DNA of 64,000 nt from CAZVWH01 sp964631175 (GCA_964631175.1 CAZVWH010000001.1:35406-99405); one strand, 5' to 3'; positions 53,501 through 61,309 are shown, counted from the stretch's first letter. Notes: generated from the letters alone by a model not told the origin. A program made the numbers and translations.

Positions 53501-55195
53501 CTGGGCAGTCTCGTCCAGAATATTTAGCTTTTTGCCCGTAAACATCATAAGGCTCATAACCAGCCCTTCGCGAAGGGGGTCAATTGCCGGATTTGTGACC
53601 TGTGCGAATAGCTGTTTGAAATAATCGAACAGCAACTTCGGCCTATCAGACAGCACCGCAAGGGGAGTATCATCACCCATCGAACCTATAGGTTCCTGAC
53701 CATTGACGGCCATTGGCGTCAGGATCATCTTAAGCTCTTCTCTTGTGTATCCGAACGCGCGCATTCGCTGGGCTATAGTCTCAGGATTACTTCTGACAAG
53801 CTTTGGCGTATCAAATAGACCACGAAGCTCAATTCGATTTTCCTCAAGCCATCTACGGTACGGCTTCTGCCGGGCAACCTTGCTCTTCATCTCATTATCG
53901 GTAATAATCCGACCATCAACGGTATCAACCAAAAACATATGTCCGGGCTGTAAACGTCCTTTTCTTCTGATCTTTTCCGGCGGAAACTCTATAACTCCGG
54001 CCTCGCTGGCCAGGATTGCCAGCCCGTCGGTCGTAATCAGGTAACGACAAGGCCTTAAGCCGTTGCGGTCCAATGTCCCACCAATAACTCGGCCGTCGGT
54101 AAATACCATCGCCGCTGGGCCATCCCACGGCTCCATTATTGATGCGTGGTACTCATAAAATGCTCGCTTGTCCGTGCTAATGTGATACTTGGAGCCGAAA
54201 GCTTCCGGAATCATCATCATCATTGCATGTGGCATACTTCGACCAGCCTGAACGAGAAGCTCAAGCGCACTATCAAAACATGCCGAGTCACTCATCTCAG
54301 GCGATAGAACCGGCAGTAAATCACTAATATCATCACCAAATAGTTGACTTGCCATTTCCCTTTCACGAGCGTGCATGTGATTACGGTTGCCGCTAAGCGT
54401 GTTTATCTCACCGTTATGGGCTATGCACCGAAACGGCTGAGCAAGCTGCCAGTTTGGAAACGTATTGGTGCTGTATCGCTGATGGACAATTGCAAGTGCA
54501 GACTTGACCCGCTCATCAGCCAAATCCGGATAATAAGCGAACAACTGCCAGGCCATGAACATGCCTTTATAGCAGATGGTCTTGCACGAAAGTGAGGTTA
54601 CATAGAAATCTCCGCCTTTGTCTGCGAACTTATCATGGATGAGCCGCTCCGCTCGCCTGCGAGCTAAATATAGGCGCCGCTCCAGCTCTTCACCTTCAAA
54701 GCCGCCGCCATGAACAAATATTTGTTTTATCGAAGGCTCAACAGACAGCGCTATCCGGCCAAGGCAACTGTTATCTGTTGGTACATCTCGCCAACCAAGT
54801 ACCTTCATGCCATAGTAGGTAATCGCAGACTCCAAGATTTGGTCGCATTGCTCTCTGAGCTTTGTATCTTGCGAGCCGAAGACCATTCCTACACCATATT
54901 GCGAGGGCTGCGGCAGCGAAAAGCCCAATTTCTCTTCACATTCCACAAAGAAGAGCTCGTGTGGAATCTGAAAAAGAATGCCGGCACCATCACCTGTAGT
55001 CTCATCAGCTCCTGCAGCTCCACGGTGGCGTAAGTTAATAATAATCTGCTTGCCATATTCGATAATCGTATGGTCACGCTTACCAGATATGTTTACAACC
55101 GCACCTATGCCACAGCTACCCTTCTTGCTTTCGCCAGAAAGCAAGGGAGGATGCTCGTACTGCGATTCATATAAACCCTTGTTTTTCAACTTCAT
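50525..55195 (-). CDS. gltB: glutamate synthase large subunit
   Basis: About 1556 residues from the ATG at 55193-55195; a TTG 9 nt upstream is also possible. The class II glutamine amidotransferase domain starts at KKGSCGIGAVVNISG; the nucleophile Cys is internal, so a short propeptide is implied. Central and FMN domains include GEGGEDPDRY, SGRDGGTGASPLSSIKHTG and the 3Fe-4S Cys set CTLLRKCHEGACPFG. The beta-helix tail is GRIIVQTPQDSPF, GGVVAVLGQTG. Two linkers are lengthened by in-frame hairpin repeats (WGAKYST at 52742-52788; GAKHLAPQSFDSAQDKF at 51382-51458). It works with GltD. Confidence 0.93.
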   Translation of the reverse strand: MKLKNKGLYESQYEHPPLLSGESKKGSCGIGAVVNISGKRDHTIIEYGKQIIINLRHRGAAGADETTGDGAGILFQIPHELFFVECEEKLGFSLPQPSQYGVGMVFGSQDTKLREQCDQILESAITYYGMKVLGWRDVPTDNSCLGRIALSVEPSIKQIFVHGGGFEGEELERRLYLARRRAERLIHDKFADKGGDFYVTSLSCKTICYKGMFMAWQLFAYYPDLADERVKSALAIVHQRYSTNTFPNWQLAQPFRCIAHNGEINTLSGNRNHMHAREREMASQLFGDDISDLLPVLSPEMSDSACFDSALELLVQAGRSMPHAMMMMIPEAFGSKYHISTDKRAFYEYHASIMEPWDGPAAMVFTDGRVIGGTLDRNGLRPCRYLITTDGLAILASEAGVIEFPPEKIRRKGRLQPGHMFLVDTVDGRIITDNEMKSKVARQKPYRRWLEENRIELRGLFDTPKLVRSNPETIAQRMRAFGYTREELKMILTPMAVNGQEPIGSMGDDTPLAVLSDRPKLLFDYFKQLFAQVTNPAIDPLREGLVMSLMMFTGKKLNILDETAQHCRQLKLPHPILTDEDVERLRQVRRDGFKVATLSAVFEAGTAYRQDAANSLSCALDSLIDTAEKEVRSGASLLIISDRDASQTKVPIPSLLATAAVHYGLLNRRLRGEAGLIVESGEPREVMHFCLLCGYGANAINPYLVFELLDQLHRQGDLSEKLESVRIADNYIAAIKKGILKTMSKMGISTLRSYHAAQLFEAIGLNQSFIEKYFTGTSSRIQGIGLQEIAHDAVARHKSAFENPPMPQGILTINWGAKYSTNLELEFGGDYHYRRNGEYHLWNPTTVSRLQHAVKYDDAKAYADYAQAVNDQSQKLCTLRGLFEFVPGEPIDIDEVESAAEIVKRFCTGAMSHGSISKEAHECLAVAMNRIGAMSNTGEGGEDPDRYIPEKNGDSKSCAIKQVASGRFGVTINYLAHAKELQIKIAQGAKPGEGGQLPGHKVTDEIAALRYSTPGVTLISPPPHHDIYSIEDLAQLIYDLKCGNPAAKVSVKLVAEAGVGTIAAGVAKGNADELLISGRDGGTGASPLSSIKHTGCPWELGLAETQQVLVMNGLRDRIRIQVDGQMKTGRDVVVAAMLGAERFGFGTAALVALGCTLLRKCHEGACPFGIGTQDPELRKRFAGKPEYVERFMHFVAEEVRRIMAELGIRCFEDMVGVVHRLSVRKAIDHYKAKGLDFSAIFNKPKNPQINLGAKHLAPQSFDSAQDKFIAGSKSINDNLDWQILEKAKEAIEHKKRSVIEMPICNINRTVGAILSNRIVLKYGPKGLPDGTLEIVFHGSAGQSFGAFLAPGVTLRLIGESNDYLGKGLSGGRIIVQTPQDSPFMAHENIIVGNTLLYGATAGEVFINGVAGERFAVRNSGAIAVVEGLGDHGCEYMTGGVVAVLGQTGCNFAAGMSGGVAYVLDEVQLFDTLCNLDMVELESVWQREDKELLHDLVKQHLKWTNSQRAKYILDAWPDMVGKFVKVMPIDYRLSLEKMRAAEQRDTETTPATEEVFR
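51382..51458. repeat. in-frame double hairpin-CTAAA element inside gltB
   Basis: ACCCCGCAAT / ATTGCGGGG, then CTAAATGTTTAG, then CCCCCAAAT / ATTTGGGGG. The first loop holds CTTGTCCTGAGCAGAGTCG, the nested repeat. Translated on the minus strand it reads NLGAKHLAPQSFDSAQDKF. Confidence 0.85.
52742..52788. repeat. in-frame hairpin-CTAAA element inside gltB
   Basis: TTTAG then CCCCCCAAT / ATTGGGGGG; the minus strand reads hairpin-GCTAAATA. It encodes PPMPQGILTINWGAKYST just before the conserved GGDYHYRRNGEYHLW. Confidence 0.8.
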
Positions 55196-55225
55196 ATTTT
55201 TCAAATTCCCCGATTGGCCACTGTA

Positions 55226-55260
55226 CCCTAAAAATCCTCGAATAAATTAAGGGCTAAATA
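55226..55260. repeat. weak hairpin-CTAAA element upstream of gltB
   Basis: CCCT...AGGG followed by CTAAATA, 30 bp before the gltB start, in the 5' leader. The inner stem is imperfect. Confidence 0.4.
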
Positions 55261-55448
55261 TTCAACTACCTTAGGCAAATCTAACAGGTTCTATAAAAAT
55301 AGAAACTGTCTTGTAATAATATACTCTGATTTTCAGAGTTCAGAATGAAAATTGCTTTAATAAACAATATAAGAATAATAGATAATATCCGCAAATATTC
55401 TAATAATCGTATATGGGCGCAAAAAAAACACCATTAAATGAGAGAATA

Positions 55449-55577
55449 AGTGAACTAAAGCCCGGAGTGCCTAAAGTGCCTAAATTTGGAGTCGGTTTTA
55501 ACTTTAGCTCACTTTAGGCACTTTAGCCCACTTTAGACACTTTAGCTCACTTTAGGCACTTTAGCTCACTTTAGGCA
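55449..55577. repeat. 19-bp tandem repeats with inverted copies downstream of glnA
   Basis: Four units of ACTTTAGCTCACTTTAGGC at 55501-55576 (units 1, 3 and 4 identical, unit 2 with two changes). They are preceded at 55449-55484 by inverted versions (AGTGCCTAAAGTGCCTAAA). The array abuts the glnA TAG and can fold into a long hairpin in the glnA-gltB spacer. Confidence 0.9.
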
Positions 55578-56990
55578 CTAACTATCATAATACAGATTGA
55601 ACTCATACGGATGCGGTCTTAAGGCAAGCTCATTGAGCTCATTGTCTCGTTTCCATTTAATCCATGTTTCGATCAAATCGTCGGTGAACACATCACTTGC
55701 TGTTAGAAACTTATGGTCTTTTTCCAAAGCGTCAATCGCCTCAGCTAATGAGCCGGGTGTTTTTGGATATTTTTCCAATTCTTCCGGCGTCATTTCGTAG
55801 ATATCGCGATCCAGCGGCTCGCCTGGATCAATTTTCTTTTGTATTCCATCTATTGCTGCCATTAGCATTGCTGTCCAGGCTATGTAACCGTTGCAGGTTG
55901 GGTCCGGACAGCGGAACTCAAGGCGTTTCGCCCTTGGATTATCCGAATACATCGGAATACGAACGCCTGCTGAGCGGTTTCGCTTCGACATTACCAGGTT
56001 AACCGGAGCCTCAAAGCCCGGCACTAAACGACGGTAGGAATTTGTCGTCGGAGCAGCAAAGGCCAAAATTGACGGCGCATGTTTGAGAATTCCGCCTATT
56101 GAATACAGACCAATGTCACTAAGCCCGGCGTATCCGTTATCCGCAAATAGCGGCTTTCGGCCTTTCCAAAGCGAAAAATGCGTATGCATACCGCTGCCGT
56201 TATCCTCGAAGACCGGCTTTGGCATGAACGTCACCGTCTTGCCGTTACGTTTAGCTACGTTCTTTACTATATATTTGTACCACATAAAGTTGTCGGCCAT
56301 TTTGACCAGCTCATCAAACTTCATATCGATCTCAGCCTGCCCGGCTGTGGCAACTTCGTGATGGTGTGCTTCAACCACAATACCAACCTTTCGCATCTCA
56401 TTAACCATCTCACCTCGCAGGTCGTGATACGTATCAGTAGGGCTTACGGGGAAGTAGCCACCCTTAAAGCTCGGCTTGTATCCTAAGTTCGGCTCTTCAA
56501 AGCGAGCGGTATTCCATGCACCTTCTACCGAATCAATCCGATAGAAACCCGTGTGCTGATTCTGCTCATAGCGAACCTCGTCAAATATAAAGAATTCCGG
56601 CTCAGGACCAATATAGCAGATGTCGGCGATTCCTGTCGCTTTCAGATACGCTGCACCCTTTCTGGCAACGTGTCGAGGGTCACGAGAGTAATCGATTTTC
56701 GTAATGGGATCGACAATATTAGCTATAACACTGACAGTAGGTTCCTTAAAAAAAGGATCGATAACCGCGGTGTCAGGATCCGGCACCGCCAGCATATCGG
56801 AGACATGAATTCCCTGCCAGCCGCGTATCGATGAACCGTCAAATCCGACGCCGTCTTTGAACGTTTGTTCGTCCCATGTCTCAATAGGAAACGAGCAATG
56901 CTGCCATGTACCCAATAGATCCGTAAATTTTAAATCAACCATTTCTGCATCGTGCTTTTTTGCAAATTCAAAAAATTCTTTCGGCGTCAT
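55578..56990 (-). CDS. glnA: glutamine synthetase type I
   Basis: 470 residues from the ATG at 56988-56990 ([20 protein letters not shown]), with GGAG upstream; length is right for GSI. Signatures: [79 protein letters not shown]. The Tyr in [14 protein letters not shown] aligns with the adenylylation site of GSI-beta enzymes, so regulation by GlnE-type adenylylation is possible. It catalyses ATP-dependent glutamine formation from glutamate and ammonium. It lies downstream of glnB with a double hairpin in the spacer. Confidence 0.96.
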   Translation of the reverse strand: MTPKEFFEFAKKHDAEMVDLKFTDLLGTWQHCSFPIETWDEQTFKDGVGFDGSSIRGWQGIHVSDMLAVPDPDTAVIDPFFKEPTVSVIANIVDPITKIDYSRDPRHVARKGAAYLKATGIADICYIGPEPEFFIFDEVRYEQNQHTGFYRIDSVEGAWNTARFEEPNLGYKPSFKGGYFPVSPTDTYHDLRGEMVNEMRKVGIVVEAHHHEVATAGQAEIDMKFDELVKMADNFMWYKYIVKNVAKRNGKTVTFMPKPVFEDNGSGMHTHFSLWKGRKPLFADNGYAGLSDIGLYSIGGILKHAPSILAFAAPTTNSYRRLVPGFEAPVNLVMSKRNRSAGVRIPMYSDNPRAKRLEFRCPDPTCNGYIAWTAMLMAAIDGIQKKIDPGEPLDRDIYEMTPEELEKYPKTPGSLAEAIDALEKDHKFLTASDVFTDDLIETWIKWKRDNELNELALRPHPYEFNLYYDS

Positions 56991-57014
56991 TATTAAGCTC
57001 CTTTCAAGAACCAA

Positions 57015-57067
57015 AACCCCGTGTAAAACACGGGGCTAAATATTTAGCCCCACATTTTAGGTGGGGT
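57015..57067. repeat. double hairpin-CTAAA element in the glnB-glnA spacer
   Basis: CCCCGTG / CACGGGG, then CTAAATATTTAG, then CCCCAC / GTGGGG: two tail-to-tail elements sharing the CTAAATATTTAG centre. Confidence 0.85.
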
Positions 57068-57071
57068 CTTA

Positions 57072-57413
57072 TTACCCAATTGCTTTTTTACCTTTTTCAC
57101 CAGTCCGAATGCGGATGCACTCAGCTAAATCCAGAACAAATATTTTTCCATCACCAATCTGGCCTGTCTTTGCACCTTCAGTAATTGCTTCGACAGCTCT
57201 TTCGACGAAGTCCTCGTTGACCGTTATTTCGAGCCTGACCTTTTTAAGCAGGTTGACCTCGAATTTTATACCACGGTAGCTCTCGGTATAACCCTGCTGC
57301 TCACCACAGCCAAGAGCATTAGTCACGGACATCTTGAATACTTCATTTTTATACAAGGCCTTTTTGACATCCTGCAATTTGTGAGGTTGAATATATGCGA
57401 TTATCAGCTTCAT
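57072..57413 (-). CDS. glnB: nitrogen regulatory protein PII with Phe at the uridylylation site
   Basis: 113 residues, standard PII length. [20 protein letters not shown] opens the ferredoxin-like fold. The T-loop reads [18 protein letters not shown]: compared with the enterobacterial YRGAEY pattern, Tyr51 is replaced by Phe, while Tyr46 is kept. The B-loop is [20 protein letters not shown] and the C-loop IRIRTGEKG. It should sense 2-oxoglutarate and ADP/ATP and, next to amtB, probably gates AmtB like GlnK. GlnD-type uridylylation at position 51 is not possible. Confidence 0.93.
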   Translation of the reverse strand: MKLIIAYIQPHKLQDVKKALYKNEVFKMSVTNALGCGEQQGYTESYRGIKFEVNLLKKVRLEITVNEDFVERAVEAITEGAKTGQIGDGKIFVLDLAECIRIRTGEKGKKAIG

Positions 57414-57435
57414 TTTAGCTTTCCTTCATCAAGAG

Positions 57436-58797
57436 TTAGCTTGTACTGAATATCTGGAAGCCACCGTACGCTTCCATCCCATGTTCGCCGATGTCGAGGC
57501 CGCGGAGTTCTTCTTCGCGTGAGACTCTCAGGCCGATAGTCATGTCTATTAGCTTGAATAACAGTCCCATTGTTATGATAACAAATGCAATTGTTGTAAC
57601 AGAGCCGACAATCTGTACGCCAAGCTGCATCGGATTCGCGCTGTATATGAAGCCTTCATTTGCCAGGCCGAGTGCTTTTTTACCAAAGATACCTATGCAG
57701 ATCGTGCCCCAGACTCCACATATACCGTGTACCGGAACGGCACCGACGGGATCATCTATTTTCAGTTTGTCGAGCAGCTCAACGCCTCTTACGACGATAT
57801 AACCTGCGATGCCTCCAATCACAATTGATGCCCAGGGATCTACATACGCACATGGAGCAGTGATTGCGACCAGCCCTGCCAATGCGCCGTTCATAGCCAT
57901 CGACAGATCCGGCTTTCCGAACCTTTTCCACACGGTGAACATTGCAACGATACCACCAAGAGCTGCTGCCATGTTGGTGTTCAGCGCTACACGTCCAATC
58001 ATCATACCATCACCGACACTTAACGTTGAGCCTGAATTAAAGCCAAACCACGCGAACCACAGGATAAATACACCAAGCGAGGCCAACGGAATGCTATGAC
58101 CTGCAAGAACGTTTGGCGTTCCGTCTATGTTGTACTTTCCTTCCCGCGGACCAAGTATGCTGGTGCCAGCTAAGGCAGCAAAACCACCGACCGTATGAAC
58201 GACGGTCGAGCCGGCAAAATCGGCAAAACCCATTCTCGCGAGCCAACCGCCACCCCAAATCCAGTGCCCGACAATAGGATAAATAAGAGCAGAAATAGTA
58301 AAAGAATAAATAAGGTATCCGATAAATTTCATTCGCTCAGCCATACCACCGGCAACAATAGTAGCGGCTGCACCACAAAACGCCGCTTGGAAAAGCCAAA
58401 AAGCATAGAGAGGGACACCGTTAGCTATCGGCTCAATGCCGAGCAGACACCAGCCTTTTGTGCCTATAAAGCCGTTTCCATCACCGAACATAAATGCGTA
58501 ACCCACTAAGAAAAAAACCAGCGATGCCATGCAGAAATCGAGAAAGTTTTTCGTTAAAATATTGCACGTGTTTTTTGCGCGAATGAATCCTGCTTCTACC
58601 ATTCCAAATCCGGGCTGCATAAAAAATACAAGAAAAGCGGCAACGAGGACCCAAACAGTATCAAGACCCATCGTTATTTTTTCTTGTGAATCATGCGTCT
58701 CCGCTGCAAGCGAAATATTAGATAGACCAAATAGCACGACAATTACAAGAAATACAAGCCGGCGTAGTGATAGATTGTGACTTGTCTTTTTAATCAT
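57436..58797 (-). CDS. amtB: ammonium transporter
   Basis: About 453 residues from the ATG at 58795-58797 (MIKKTSHNLSLRRLVFLVIV); upstream codons lie in the promoter leader. A signal-like first helix precedes the usual 11 transmembrane segments. Signatures: LVAAFLVFFMQPGFGMVEAG, FWLFQAAFCGAAATIVAGGM, pore His in STVVHTVGGFAALAG and in VGAVPVHGICGVWGT, and GALAGLVAITAPCAYV. The C-terminus EEELRGLDIGEHGMEAYGGF matches the PII-responsive tail. It imports ammonium. Transcription is from a sigma-54 promoter at 58892-58908, and glnB follows by 22 bp. Confidence 0.95.
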   Translation of the reverse strand: MIKKTSHNLSLRRLVFLVIVVLFGLSNISLAAETHDSQEKITMGLDTVWVLVAAFLVFFMQPGFGMVEAGFIRAKNTCNILTKNFLDFCMASLVFFLVGYAFMFGDGNGFIGTKGWCLLGIEPIANGVPLYAFWLFQAAFCGAAATIVAGGMAERMKFIGYLIYSFTISALIYPIVGHWIWGGGWLARMGFADFAGSTVVHTVGGFAALAGTSILGPREGKYNIDGTPNVLAGHSIPLASLGVFILWFAWFGFNSGSTLSVGDGMMIGRVALNTNMAAALGGIVAMFTVWKRFGKPDLSMAMNGALAGLVAITAPCAYVDPWASIVIGGIAGYIVVRGVELLDKLKIDDPVGAVPVHGICGVWGTICIGIFGKKALGLANEGFIYSANPMQLGVQIVGSVTTIAFVIITMGLLFKLIDMTIGLRVSREEELRGLDIGEHGMEAYGGFQIFSTS

Positions 58798-58891
58798 CAC
58801 TTCAATATCTCCCAAATTCTGGTACCGGTTAATCAAAATTTTCACTCTTGGTGAAGCGGCATAAATGCACCAATAAATTAGAAAACATATA

Positions 58892-58908
58892 TGCAACTAC
58901 TGTGCCAA
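58892..58908 (-). promoter_or_regulatory. sigma-54 promoter of amtB
   Basis: Minus strand TTGGCAC-AGTAG-TTGCA: exact match to TGGCAC-N5-TTGCA with correct -24/-12 spacing, about 95 bp before the amtB ATG. Confidence 0.9.
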
Positions 58909-58956
58909 ATCAATAAAATTCACCCATAAATTACGTAACGATTTATATTAAGGGCA

Positions 58957-59042
58957 CTTACAAATACTTAGCAAGTCTGCTACATTTTGTGTATAATCTA
59001 CATATTTGTAAGTATTAGCAAATAAAACTACAATATTGTAGG
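58957..59042. promoter_or_regulatory. candidate enhancer sites for the sigma-54 activator
   Basis: Perfect palindrome CTACAATATTGTAG (59028-59041) plus CTACATATTTGTAAG (58998-59012), CTACATTTTGTGTA (58980-58993) and TTACAAATACTT (58959-58970). They lie 50-135 bp upstream of the amtB sigma-54 promoter. Confidence 0.7.
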
Positions 59043-59325
59043 TATTTGTTTAGCCAAGGCAAAACCCTCCCCATCCCTAAGGGATGAGGATGCCACCCAA
59101 AAAAAATTGATAAATAAATGGATGCATCCCCAAGCGAAAGTATGTGTTTATTGATTCCTGCATAAATATCGCAGATTCCAAGGGAAATAATAAAACACAA
59201 GAATAATAGAATAACAATGTCATTCCCGCGAAAGCGGGAATCCAGTATTCTATGGCTTTTTATGGACTCCCGCCTGCGCGGGAGTGACAGAAAGTAAGAT
59301 ATACTATTCATTCTGTTAGACGCTA
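59043..59325. other. intergenic region with one dispersed palindrome
   Basis: Besides the repeat at 59219-59288 I see no gene. A minus ORF across it is only the translation of the repeat (LPRRRESI...DSRFRGND). Confidence 0.5.
59219..59288. repeat. dispersed palindrome GTCATTCCCGCG...CGCGGGAGTGAC
   Basis: A 70-bp element with inner GCGGGAATCCAG / TGGACTCCCGC arms, a style common in environmental genomes. Confidence 0.75.
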
Positions 59326-60087
59326 TTAGAAACTCTTACTCAAGCCGATACCGAAGAACAGATAATCACTGTCTTTGGAATAGGTGTCGGATTTCTTAAT
59401 ATCACCGCTGAGAAGCGTGACATAGTTCACACTCGGTGTTAAGATCCAGCCGCCTATCTCTATAGGTAAAGATAGCGACAGCGACAAATCGTTGGCTTTG
59501 CTGCCTTCTACAGCCCAGTAATACTTATTATAACTGTTACTACCCCAGCCCAAACCGGCGCCGATCTCCAAACCTACTGGCATATCACCGCTCAGCTCAA
59601 TGAGCTTTTCAATCGAATAGCTCAGGCCGGTCGATACATAAGTACCTTCTGCTTCGTCGAGGTCATGGTAAACAGTTACAGAAGGACTTACAGGCCAATC
59701 CAGTGAAAATCCCCAATACAACTCAGTTGTGTCAGGAACACTGGTGTTGGGGAAGTCATAATAAATCGTTCCAATTGAGTAGTTAAGTCCCTCAAAAAAA
59801 GGAAACGCTTCCGTATAATCGAGCGTATAATCAAACTCGGTGAATTCGTGCTCGTGGTCGGTATCGCCGGTCAATTCAAGGTCGCCCCAAATTGATACAC
59901 TTAGCGGACCGACAGCGGCACTTAAGCCCGGCTGAAAGACCGGCTCATTATCCAGGTCCTGCCCACGCCAAATATATTTACCGAAATAATCGGCTGTCAG
60001 CTCAAAATCGACAGCCCAGGCTGTTCCGGCCAATGTCACATAAACAACCGCACTAAGAACTATTACCTTTCCTTTGTTTTTTTCCAT
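59326..60087 (-). CDS. outer-membrane beta-barrel protein (TorF-like putative porin)
   Basis: 253 residues from the ATG at 60085-60087, with GGGA 8 nt upstream. Signal peptide GKVIVLSAVVYVTLAGTAWA. The mature part alternates aromatic and polar residues in short strands (VDFELTADYFGKYIWRGQDL, LYWGFSLDWPVSPSVTVYHD, YLFFGIGLSKSF) and ends in Phe, as barrels do. FGKYIWRGQDL resembles TorF-family putative porins. It has its own sigma-54 promoter and enhancer sites like amtB, so I infer a role in nitrogen-limited uptake. Confidence 0.8.
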   Translation of the reverse strand: MEKNKGKVIVLSAVVYVTLAGTAWAVDFELTADYFGKYIWRGQDLDNEPVFQPGLSAAVGPLSVSIWGDLELTGDTDHEHEFTEFDYTLDYTEAFPFFEGLNYSIGTIYYDFPNTSVPDTTELYWGFSLDWPVSPSVTVYHDLDEAEGTYVSTGLSYSIEKLIELSGDMPVGLEIGAGLGWGSNSYNKYYWAVEGSKANDLSLSLSLPIEIGGWILTPSVNYVTLLSGDIKKSDTYSKDSDYLFFGIGLSKSF

Positions 60088-60175
60088 TGTCACTTTCCCT
60101 TCGCTATTTGATTAAAAAATCTTCAACGTTGCTGCTTACACAAACAACGCTTCCGGAAACATGAACTTTTATTTG

Positions 60176-60192
60176 CGCAAAGACTGTGCCAA
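60176..60192 (-). promoter_or_regulatory. sigma-54 promoter of the barrel-protein gene
   Basis: Minus strand TTGGCAC-AGTCT-TTGCG, correct spacing, about 90 bp before the ATG. It shares TTGGCACAGT with the amtB promoter. Confidence 0.87.
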
Positions 60193-60282
60193 AGATTGGT
60201 ATGGCTGGATGAAATAAACGTAAGTAATTCTATAAGCAGAAGATATAAAATTTCTGCTAAAAATGGCTTACTATATCTTTAT

Positions 60283-60326
60283 CTACAATATTGTAAATAT
60301 AGCGTTTTGTCCCGACATAAATGTAG
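60283..60326. promoter_or_regulatory. candidate enhancer sites upstream of the barrel-protein gene
   Basis: CTACAATATTGTAA (60283-60296), 13 of 14 bases as in the amtB palindrome, and GACATAAATGTAG (60313-60325), an inverted partial copy. They lie 92-135 bp upstream of the sigma-54 promoter. Confidence 0.7.
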
Positions 60327-60339
60327 ATAATCCACATGA

Positions 60340-60390
60340 TTAGATGTATTTTAGGTAGATGTTGTATTTATTAACTTGATAATCCTCTGT
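60340..60390 (-). pseudogene. possible fossil of the regulator gene's 3' end
   Basis: The minus strand encodes EDYQVNKYNIYLKYI then TAA, resembling [18 protein letters not shown], the C-terminus of the sigma-54 activator in this window. No longer frame continues upstream. The match is short. Confidence 0.4.
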
Positions 60391-60572
60391 GGCTTGCTAC
60401 AGGGTCAAGAACAGCATATTTCCTTATAAAATTTTTGGATACTCTGCGGTCTTGTAGCAGAGTTCTTCATTTTTTTGAACTTTTAGCTTGAATTTTGCGA
60501 ATAAAATATTATGTTATATATGTAGAAGGGAATCGCAATTTTTATAATCAGGAAGCCATGAAAGGTTGAATT
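60391..60572. other. intergenic region before hicBA
   Basis: Two hairpins: CTCTGT...ACAGGG near 60385-60404, and ACTCTGC / GCAGAGT near 60440-60462 followed by TTCTTCATTTTTTT, which could terminate plus-strand transcripts. No gene. Confidence 0.4.
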
Positions 60573-60956
60573 TTGTCTGCAAAAATTCCTAAATCCATGT
60601 TGTTTCGAGTATGTTTGTATCTGTCCCCAGATATAGAAGGGGTTTTTGTTGCACATTGCTTGGAACTCGACTTAATTGGAGAAGGGAATACCCCTGAAGA
60701 AGCTATTATCGAGCTTATACAAGCAATTGAACTTCAAGTTGAAACCTGCGAAAGTCCTTCCCAGCTTTTTTTCCCAGCGCCTGGTTGGGTATGGAAAAGA
60801 TATAAGGAATCTAAACGAGCTGGGCGTGTTGTTTTGCAAAGAATTATCGACCACGCCTTGCAAAGCCTTCCACAATTACATTACAAAGCAAGTTTTGAAG
60901 ATATAGTAGCAACCAGCACTGTTCCACAAGAATACGTTAATGTGGCAAGTGTGTGA
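60573..60956 (+). CDS. HicB-like antitoxin
   Basis: 127 residues from a TTG start with AAAGG 7 nt upstream. The HicB partial RNase H fold is visible: FRVCLYLSPDIEGVFVAHCL, ELDLIGEGNTPEEAIIELIQ, AIELQVETC. There is no obvious C-terminal DNA-binding HTH or RHH, so autoregulation is uncertain. The stop overlaps the start of the HicA-like gene (ATGA-type). Antitoxin-first order is the reverse of the classical hicAB. This is the only plus-strand pair in the nitrogen island, which suggests insertion. Confidence 0.75.
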   Translation: MSAKIPKSMLFRVCLYLSPDIEGVFVAHCLELDLIGEGNTPEEAIIELIQAIELQVETCESPSQLFFPAPGWVWKRYKESKRAGRVVLQRIIDHALQSLPQLHYKASFEDIVATSTVPQEYVNVASV

Positions 60957-61195
60957 TGAAAGTTCCCCATATCTACTCTATTCGTGAATTAAAGAAGAAG
61001 GCCAAAAAGAAAGGTATTATTTGGATTGCGCAAAGAGGAAAGGGTGGTCATGGTATATTCAAAGGACCAGACACAAATGGCAAAATTAGGTCTTACCCTT
61101 TGCCAAGTGGTCAGCATAAAAACGAGGTAACCGGCATTTATTTAAGGGGATTTCTTCGCCGGTTTGGATTGACTGGGGATTTTCTTAATAATTAA
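60956..61195 (+). CDS. HicA-like toxin
   Basis: 79 residues from the ATG at 60956, overlapping the HicB stop. The dsRBD-like HicA pattern is there: SIRELKKKAKKKGIIWIAQR, GKGGHGIFKGPDTNGKIRSY (conserved Gly-His of the active site), PLPSGQHKNEVTGIYLRGFL and RRFGL. HicA toxins are mRNA endonucleases blocked by HicB. Confidence 0.78.
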   Translation: MKVPHIYSIRELKKKAKKKGIIWIAQRGKGGHGIFKGPDTNGKIRSYPLPSGQHKNEVTGIYLRGFLRRFGLTGDFLNN

Positions 61196-61242
61196 AATCC
61201 TTTCAAATTAGGACACTACCCAAATTTGTATGTTATGCCAAT

Positions 61243-61309
61243 TTAAATGTACTTAGGATGGATGTCGTATTTTTTTATCTTGTAGTCCGTAACAAGATCT
61301 AACTTGCCC
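61243..61309 (-). pseudogene. fossil of the regulator gene's 3' end
   Basis: The minus strand encodes GKLDLVTDYKIKKYDIHPKY-I then TAA. Compare [21 protein letters not shown] at the end of the sigma-54 activator. An in-frame TAG lies just upstream, so only the last ~20 codons remain. It sits directly downstream of the phosphatase gene on the same strand. Confidence 0.6.

Noticed and set aside
55501..55577. 19-bp tandem units as a CRISPR array
   Set aside because: Units are contiguous with no unique spacers and no cas genes are present.
59015..59311. Minus ORF of 98 codons next to the barrel gene
   Set aside because: Its middle (LPRRRESI, DSRFRGND) is the translation of the dispersed GTCATTCCCGCG palindrome; there is no coding character outside it.
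61260..61300. ATCTTGT...ACAAGAT hairpin as a rho-independent terminator for the phosphatase gene
   Set aside because: On the minus strand the hairpin is followed by A, not T; the T-run is on the wrong side for either direction.
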